NCBI GenBank assembly: GCA_946811695.1
Contig: OX328126.1
Location: 87,214,924-87,278,923, forward strand
Length of the DNA stretch: 64,000 nt
Direction: 5' to 3'
Origin: Gonocerus acuteangulatus
Taxonomy: Eukaryota > Arthropoda > Insecta > Hemiptera > Coreidae
Each line of letters opens with the position of its first letter. Within the stretch, counting starts at the first letter, position 1. Below are positions 57,901-64,000 of this stretch, piece by piece. Both the position numbers and the translations under genes were made by a program. The notes below the pieces were generated by a model. That model did no database searches, was not told the DNA's origin, and saw nothing but the letters and a program-made list of their open reading frames with translations.

Positions 57901-60080
57901 AGGAGATCCTGATGAAGACAGCTGACAGGAACTCCAAACCACTCATGGATCTCAGGATGAGTATAGCTGTGGTACACTACCAATTTGAAGACACTATACC
58001 TGGAGTATTACTTACTGACAAGCATTGGCCATATCCGTGAGCTACCACATCTCTGTGGGCAAGAAGGAGATCCTGATGAAGACAGCTGAAAGCCCAAGCC
58101 TAAACCACTCATGGATCTCAGGATGAGTAAAGCTGTGGTACACTACCAATTTGAAGACACTATACCTGGAGTAATACTTACTGACAAGCATTGGCCATAT
58201 CCGTGAGATACCACATCTCTGTGGGCAAGAAGGAGATCCTGATGAAGACAGCTGACAGCCCAAGCCTAAACCACTCATGGATCTCAGGATGAGTATAGCT
58301 GTGGTACACTACCTATTTGAAGAGACTATACCTGGAGTAATACTTACTGACAAGCATTGGCCATATCCGTGAGATACCACATCTCTGTGGGCAAGAAGGA
58401 GATCCTGATGAAGACAGCTGACAGGAACTCCAAACCACTCATGGATCTCAGGATGAGTATAGCTGTGGTACACTACCAATTTGAAGACACTATACCTGGA
58501 GTAATACTTACTGACAAGCATTGGCCATATCCGTGAGATACCACATCTCTGTGGGCAAGAAGGAGATCCTGATGAAGACAGCTGACAGGAACTCCAAACC
58601 ACTCATGGATCTCAGGATGAGTATAGCTGTGGTACACTACCTATTTGAAGAGACTATACTTGGAGTAATACTTACTGACAAGCATTGGCCATATCCGTGA
58701 GATACCAAATCTCTGTGGGCAAGAAGGAGATCCTGATGAAGACAGCTGACAGGAACTCCAAACCACTCATGGATCTCAGGATGAGTATAGCTGTGGTACA
58801 CTACCAATTTGAAGACACTATACCTGGAGTAATACTTACTGACAAGCATTGGCCATATCCGTGAGATACCACATCTCTGTGGGCAAGAAGGAGATCCTGA
58901 TGAAGACAGCTGACAGGAACTCCAAACCACTCATGGATCTCAGGATGAGTATAGCTGTGGTACACTACCTATTTGAAGAGACTATACTTGGAGTAATACT
59001 TACTGACAAGCATTGGCCATATCCGTGAGATACCACATCTCTGTGGGCAAGAAGGAGATCCTGATGAAGACAGCTGACAGGAACTCCAAACCACTCATGG
59101 ATCTCAGAATGAGTATAGCTGTGGTACACTACCTATTTGAAGAGACTATACCTGGAGTAATACTTACTGACAAGCATTGGCAATATCCGTGAGATACCAC
59201 ATCTCTGTGGGCAAGAAGGAGATCCTGATGAAGACAGCAGACAGGAACTCCAAACCACTCATGGATCTCAGGATGAGTACAGCTGATGTACACTACCTAT
59301 TTGAAGAGACTATACCTGGAGTAATACTTACTGACAAGCATTGGCCATATCCGTGAGATACCACATCTCTGTGGGCAAGAAGGAGATCCTGATGAAGACA
59401 GCTGACAGCCCAAGCCTAAACCACTCATGGATCTCAGGATGAGTATAGCTGTGGTACACTACCTATTTGAAGAGACTATACCTGGAGTAATACTTACTGA
59501 CAAGCATTGGCAATATCCGTGAGATACCACATCTCTGTGGGCAAGAAGGAGATCCTGATGAAGACAGCAGACAGGAACTCCAAACCACTCATGGATCTCA
59601 GGATGAGTACAGCTGATGTACACTACCTATTTGAAGAGACTATACCTGGAGTAATACTTACTGACAAGCATTGGCCATATCCGTGAGATACCACATCTCT
59701 GTGGGCAAGAAGGAGATCCTGATGAAGACAGCTGACAGGAACTCCAAACCACTCATGGATCTCAGAATGAGTATAGCTGTGGTACACTACCTATTTGAAG
59801 AGACTATACCTGGAGTAATACTTACTGACAAGCATTGGCAATATCCGTGAGATACCACATCTCTGTGGGCAAGAAGGAGATCCTGATGAAGACAGCAGAC
59901 AGGAACTCCAAACCACTCATGGATCTCAGGATGAGTACAGCTGATGTACACTACCTATTTGAAGAGACTATACCTGGAGTAATACTTACTGACAAGCATT
60001 GGCCATATCCGTGAGATACCACATCTCTGTGGGCAAGAAGGAGATCCTGATGAAGACAGCTGACAGGAACTCCAAACCCC
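54968..60080 (-). repeat. 164/166-bp satellite made of a GPCR exon plus splice sites, about 31 copies
   Basis: Monomers contain, on the + strand, cttactgacaagcattggcc, atatccgtgagataccacat, ctctgtgggcaagaaggaga and tcctgatgaagacagctgac. On the - strand each has a CAG acceptor, an exon of 115 or 117 nt, and the donor GTAAGT, with 49 bp of intron-like spacer. Two size classes differ by 2 bp (gaactcc versus cccaagcct). A higher-order shift of 1319 bp (eight monomers) is visible (56723 versus 58042). Both edges are cut mid-monomer. Confidence 0.95.
55047..55163 (-). CDS. Candidate penultimate GPCR exon (satellite monomer nearest the last exon)
   Basis: On the - strand, from acceptor gtaccacag (55164-) to donor gcttgtca|gtaagt, the 117-nt exon reads THPEIHEWFRLG then LSAVFIRISFLP and TEMWYLTDMANAC. 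It ends with two bases (CA) that the last exon completes to Gln, giving the C-Q-G-L step. ISFLP-x-E-x-WY-x-TD-x-x-N is the TM6 end, short third loop and TM7 start of methuselah-like receptors. Exon phase 2 at both ends. About 30 near-identical copies follow; which one (or whether a 115-nt copy) is used in mRNA is unknown. Confidence 0.55.
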
Positions 60081-60267
60081 AGTTTATACCCATAGCTATG
60101 AACAGCTTACAGTTCATCACAAATCTAAAAATACAGATTCAGTTATTATATAGAACAGTAACAAAATATTCTAACAAAACATATCAATATACTGGTTATA
60201 GAAACTGTTGCAGTTTTATTAATGTTTACATTCCGCATTTTTATTTTTACTACTATTCGCAGCTTTG
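60081..60267. other. Unclassified edge of satellite
   Basis: The satellite stops abruptly at about 60080; no exon was recognised in the next 190 bp on the - strand. Confidence 0.4.
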
Positions 60268-61403
60268 GCGATAACAGCTTTACATCTGATAAAATTTTAC
60301 ATTGATAGATAATAGATCATTTTTATGATTTTACATAGATAGACGGTAAATATAATATTACATTCATAGCGGTAAAGATTAAAATCTGATATAGTTTTAC
60401 AGAGGGTTATAATTCATGTTTATAGTTTTATTTAACTTATTCAATTTACTTATTTACAATGTTAAACTAAAAAACTCTAATCATAGCTAAATGGGTTAAT
60501 TAAAGAAATATACTAATAAAAAACGACGTTTCAAAAAATTCACGTTTACAAATCAGATAATGAACTCTTTTACAATGATGTCATAAATTAACCCATTTCG
60601 TCCCAAAGTTGCGTAAACGCAACATTATTTTCACGCTTTTTTTTCTCATGCAAATAAATATTTAAATTTAGTTTAAATAGTTTTTTCGTACAAGGAAACT
60701 CCTTAAAGAAAAGGAAAAAAATTCTTAAGCCCAAATAAAATGTTTTGCTATTTTTTTTTTTTTTTTTTTTTTAATATTGCTAAAAATATTGAATTGTGAA
60801 GTGTGTTAGAAATTTGCCCAAAATATCTATGCATTTGTTAAAAAAATTTTTTTTTGTTGCACAAATCATTACTTGAACATAATATGTTATATTATAACAA
60901 ATGTAACCAATAAAAGTAATTGCGATCATAAATTTTTATGGCAATTCTTTGGCCCTGCGAATATAATGTTGCGTTTGCGCAACTTTGGGAAAAGCTAGGC
61001 ATAATACCATGATTTTATTATAATATCGTTATTTATTTACTTTTTAAATTGTATATTACTCTAAACAATATTTTATATAACTTTGGCTTCAGTTGAAAAC
61101 ATAATTACAATTTAAAAAAGATAAATTGACTCAAAAAATTATTTTTTTGAAAATTTTGTGAGCATTGGACACGTAAAGTCACTTAACATTTACTGCAGAT
61201 GAATATTGTTTGTGTTTAGTATTGGCGACATCTTCTTCGTTGTTTATAGCCTTACCCGACGATCAGATGGTTTCTTTTGCCTTATCTTGGAAGAAGGAAG
61301 GCAGGATTTTGATGGTGCAATGCGCAAAAAATTTTAATAAAAATAAATTTTGGACTCAATTTATTTATTTTAAATTGTTATTAGGTTTTCAACAAACCTA
61401 ATT

Positions 61404-61915
61404 AATTCGAACCTAAGAAATTCGAACACACTCCCTCTCAAGAAACAAACAGAGGAATAAATGATAAAGAAAGCAATATTTTCCTGACACCTTCAAAAAA
61501 GTTGAATATTGAGGATGCCAAAATTGAACTTGAAACTAACGCTAATAAATATCCATTACCATATGAAAAACTTGTCTCCTTACCAGAAATATCTGTATTT
61601 CAAAAGAACAAAATTGACTTTGTAAAAGAATTCACAAAGGATATTGGCGGTTTGGCAGAAATGCTCGTCGACACTAGAAAATTAACTAAAAATCGAATTG
61701 CTAAAATCCACATTAGAAAACTAACAAAAGCCATCTCCAAAACACCTGTTGACGGAGTAAACAACATATCGACTCAAGATAGTGATAACTTTTCTCATCA
61801 TAATAATAAAGAAAATATTTAATTTTATGTAGCGTAACATGTGGCAGAATATATAAAGATCATTCAATGGAACTGTAACGGCATGTATAAACATTACGAA
61901 TACCTAAATAAATAA
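61404..61915 (+). pseudogene. LINE ORF1 end and ORF2 start
   Basis: A frame open from about 61404 to the stop at 61820-61822 reads EHTPSQETNRGINDKESNIF, then YPLPYEKLVSLPE and TRKLTKNRIAKIHIRKL, with a polar end. About 34 bp after its stop, KIIQWNCNGMYKHYEYLN appears, the start of an APE endonuclease (I-x-QWNCNG-x...K). The spacing and order are those of ORF1-ORF2 in I/Jockey-type LINEs. ORF2 stops after about 20 codons. The ORF1 zinc knuckles are not visible. Confidence 0.65.
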
Positions 61916-62093
61916 CGATATTATAATAGAATCATGGTATTTTCTCATATGCCTAGCTTTTCCCAAAGTTCCGTAAACACAACATTTTTTTTCTCCTAAA
62001 CTATAATTGCTGATTTTTTTTGTTTTTGGTTATTATACATTCTTTTAAGTGTCTAAAAGGAGTTTATATCTATTTAGATGGAAAAATCTCAAA

Positions 62094-62288
62094 AACATCC
62101 AGTAGAAATAGGCTTGGGATTTAATGGGTTAAACTGGAGGAAAAATCCAGTAGAAATAGGCTTGGGATTTAATGGGTTAAACTGGAGGAAAAATCCAGTA
62201 GAAATAGGCTTGGGATTTAATGGGTTAAACTGGAGGAAAAATCCAGTAGAAATAGGCTTGGGATTTAATGGGTTAAACTGGAGGAAAA
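62094..62288. repeat. 48-bp minisatellite, 4 copies
   Basis: The unit is aatccagtagaaataggctt plus gggatttaatgggttaaact and ggaggaaa; four virtually identical copies. A multiple of three, hence spurious frames on both strands. Confidence 0.95.
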
Positions 62289-62674
62289 AAAACAAATGAA
62301 AGGAAAGTTGTATACATATCAGTTTTCTAATCAGTCCATTATAAGTATAATTTATTTTGGGAATTCAATTGAGGATTTAATTGTATAAATAGAATGTAAT
62401 ATAGACTGTTTTGTTTCAAAAATTCTAATATGTTTTTATATAATCCACTCTGAGTAAGTCACATTGAAGTGAATTTATAATTATTATTTTAATACTTATT
62501 CATATAAAAATAAACTTTAGGAATAGTAATTATATTGTATTTGAGAGGATTGGGGAGGATGTGAAGAAATTCTATAATATTTGGATGGATTCATGGATTG
62601 TGCTAAAACATAATTGGACTCTCAATACTAAGATTCAAGCTTATTATAAAACAGGCGGACAATATTTTCATGAT

Positions 62675-62780
62675 TTTAGCGTGTTTCCTCCCTCCATCCA
62701 TACGAAGGAAATCCGCTTATGAGGTTGACCTAAAGAAGCAACCCGAAAGTGGCGACTCCAATAACACGTTTCAGTTCTCA
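62675..62780 (-). repeat. Eroded 3' end of Helitron-like family A
   Basis: On the - strand, cataagcggatttccttcg and ggagggaggaaacacgctaa repeat the hairpin-CTAA end of family A with substitutions. Confidence 0.6.
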
Positions 62781-62789
62781 AGACCATGA

Positions 62790-63450
62790 AAAAAAGGTTG
62801 ATAAGCAACCAGTGAATTGTTGTCTATTCTTTGATAGCCTTCATCAGCTAAAAAAGATTGATAAGCAACCAGTGAATTGCTGTCTATTCTTTGATAGCCT
62901 TCATCAGCTAAAAAAGGTTGATAATCAACCAGTGAATTGTTGTCTATTCTTTGATAGCCTTCATCAGCTAAAAAAGGTTGATAATCAACCAGTGAATTGT
63001 TGTTTATTCTTTGATAGCCTTCATCAGCTAAAAAAGGTTGATAAGCAACCAGTGAATTGTTTTATATTCTTTGGTAGCCTTCATCAGCTAAAAAAGGTTG
63101 ATAAGCAACCAGTGAATTGTTGTCTATTCTTTGGTAGCCTTCGTCAGCTAAAAAAGGTTGATAAGCAACCAGTGAATTGTCTATTCTTTGATAGCCTTCA
63201 TCAGCTAAAAAAGGTTGATAAGCAACAAGTGAATTGTTGTCTATTCTTTGGTAGCCTTCGTCAGCTAAAAAAGGTTGATAAGCAACCAGTGAATTGTCTA
63301 TTCTTTGATAGCCTTCATCAGCTAAAAAAGGTTGATAAGCAACCAGTGAATTGTTGTCTATTCTTTGGTAGCCTTCATCAGCTAAAAAAGGTTGATAAGC
63401 AACCAGTGAATTGTTGTCTATTCTTTGGTAGCCTTCATCAGCTAAAAAAC
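62790..63450. repeat. 60-bp minisatellite derived from half of a hammerhead unit, 11 copies
   Basis: The unit contains gttgataagcaaccagtgaa and gatagccttcatcagct. On the - strand agctgatgaaggctatcaaa equals the hammerhead 5' half (CTGATGA plus the 5' strand of stem II) of the Penelope-type repeats. Two units are 57 bp. The resulting 245-codon open frame on the + strand is a by-product. Confidence 0.9.
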
Positions 63451-63482
63451 AAACACAACTGGAGAATTACAAAACGAAATTC

Positions 63483-63785
63483 ATGAGCAGTACTCATGAA
63501 TGGCAAGCTAGTCCGCAGCTATCAAGACGTGATGAAGTAGTAATTACAAGACTGAGAATTGGACACTCTCATTTAACACATTCCCATCTCATGACAAGGC
63601 AAGACAGTCCAATATGTCAGACATGCAACAGACAACTAACAGTTAAACACTTACTTACAGTATGCAGAACACGAGACTATTTAACGATTCCACATGACAT
63701 GTCCGAACTGTTTTCTAAAAAACGCCTACACATTGTTACTATTCTACAACACTTACATAAAATGAAACTGTACGACAAAATATGA
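63483..63785 (+). pseudogene. LINE ORF2 carboxy-terminal fragment
   Basis: The open frame reads SRRDEVVITRLRIGHSHLTH, then SHLMTRQDSPICQTCNRQLT and VKHLLTVCRTRDY, with the C-x2-C...H...C knuckle complete, and a natural end at KLYDKI. This is the segment after RNase H in I/Jockey-type ORF2. With 61404-61915 it may represent the two ends of one internally deleted LINE. Related but more eroded: 23990-24200. Confidence 0.78.
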
Positions 63786-63829
63786 CTCAACTGAACGTAT
63801 GTATGGTTTAATGAAGCGATTGCGAATAA

Positions 63830-64000
63830 ATGTTTGTGTGTGTGTGATGACGTGCATAAGAGCGGCTTCAGTATAGAATATGAGTGTGTGTGTGATGACG
63901 TGCATAAGAGCGGCTTCAGTATAGAGTATGAGTGTGTGTGTGTGTGTGCATAAGAGCGGCTTCAGTATAGGGTATGAGTGTGTGTGTGTGATGACGTGCA
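63830..64000. repeat. (GT)n-containing minisatellite, about 50-bp unit, runs off the window
   Basis: The unit is gatgacgtgcataagagcgg plus cttcagtatagagtatgag and a variable (GT)n. Three to four units are visible and the array continues past the right edge. It starts at the 3' end of the LINE fragment. Confidence 0.9.

Larger units (their letters stand above)
60268..62385 (+). repeat. Dispersed repeat (family C), longer copy
   Basis: The ends are inverted relative to 1-420 of this window: 60268-60430 pairs with 240-420 and 62310-62385 with 1-75. Between them are a direct pair of aaagttgcgtaaacgcaac- and ttgcgcaactttgggaaaag-type words, a LINE fragment and a 48-bp minisatellite. Confidence 0.5.

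Noticed and set aside
55043..58930. Series of 78-99 codon frames on the - strand as independent genes
   Set aside because: They are staggered frames through satellite monomers, running through the exon-like part and the intron-like spacer, including the donor sites.
62749..63486. 245-codon protein with 20-residue repeats
   Set aside because: It is the translation of a 60-bp minisatellite derived from a ribozyme-bearing repeat; no start context, splice sites or domain.

Overview
The window looks like part of an AT-rich, repeat-laden invertebrate nuclear genome, probably an insect or other arthropod; the species cannot be told from this sequence. Evidence is intron-split genes with GT-AG junctions, a methuselah-like GPCR tail, Penelope-like elements with hammerhead motifs, Tc3, mariner, pogo and hAT relics, tRNA- and 5S-rRNA-headed SINEs, about a dozen minisatellites and many long (TA)n tracts. 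No prokaryotic gene organisation is present.

Two host genes can be supported. (1) On the + strand, eight coding exons (2043-2306, 10822-11004, 15865-16040, 17339-17445, 19889-20053, 22726-22869, 25074-25175, 29642-29962) join in phase to give 486 codons of a CPA2-type Na+/H+ antiporter of the NHA/SLC9B family. The amino terminus lies upstream of the window. The stop is 19 nt before a good donor, and a likely 3'UTR exon starts at 36897 and consists mostly of a 20-bp minisatellite. (2) On the - strand, 53705-53975 is the last exon of a seven-helix receptor resembling the methuselah/class-B group (end of TM7 plus cytoplasmic tail).

The most striking feature is the 5.1-kb satellite at 54968-60080, about 31 monomers of 164 or 166 bp. 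On the - strand each monomer reads as a splice acceptor, a 115- or 117-nt exon encoding receptor TM6-ECL3-TM7, and a GTAAGT donor, separated by a 49-bp intron-like spacer. The donor phase matches the acceptor phase of the receptor's last exon. The array is therefore best read as tandem amplification of the penultimate exon of that receptor gene.

The rest is mobile DNA and its debris. Nested insertions can be ordered: a tRNA SINE in a Helitron-like element, itself in a LINE, at 4690-7012. A 5'-truncated Penelope-like element at 21583-22700 landed 12 bp before an antiporter splice acceptor. Two Helitron-like families share a 3' hairpin followed by CTAA, and both carry (TA)n tracts. Two SINE types with different heads, tRNA-Glu-like and 5S-like, share the same 3' tail. 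Minisatellites with 20, 27, 33, 48, 60, 64, 65, 73, 88, 140 and 162-bp units fill much of the introns and intergenic DNA. All assignments come from reading the sequence by eye; no database search was run.
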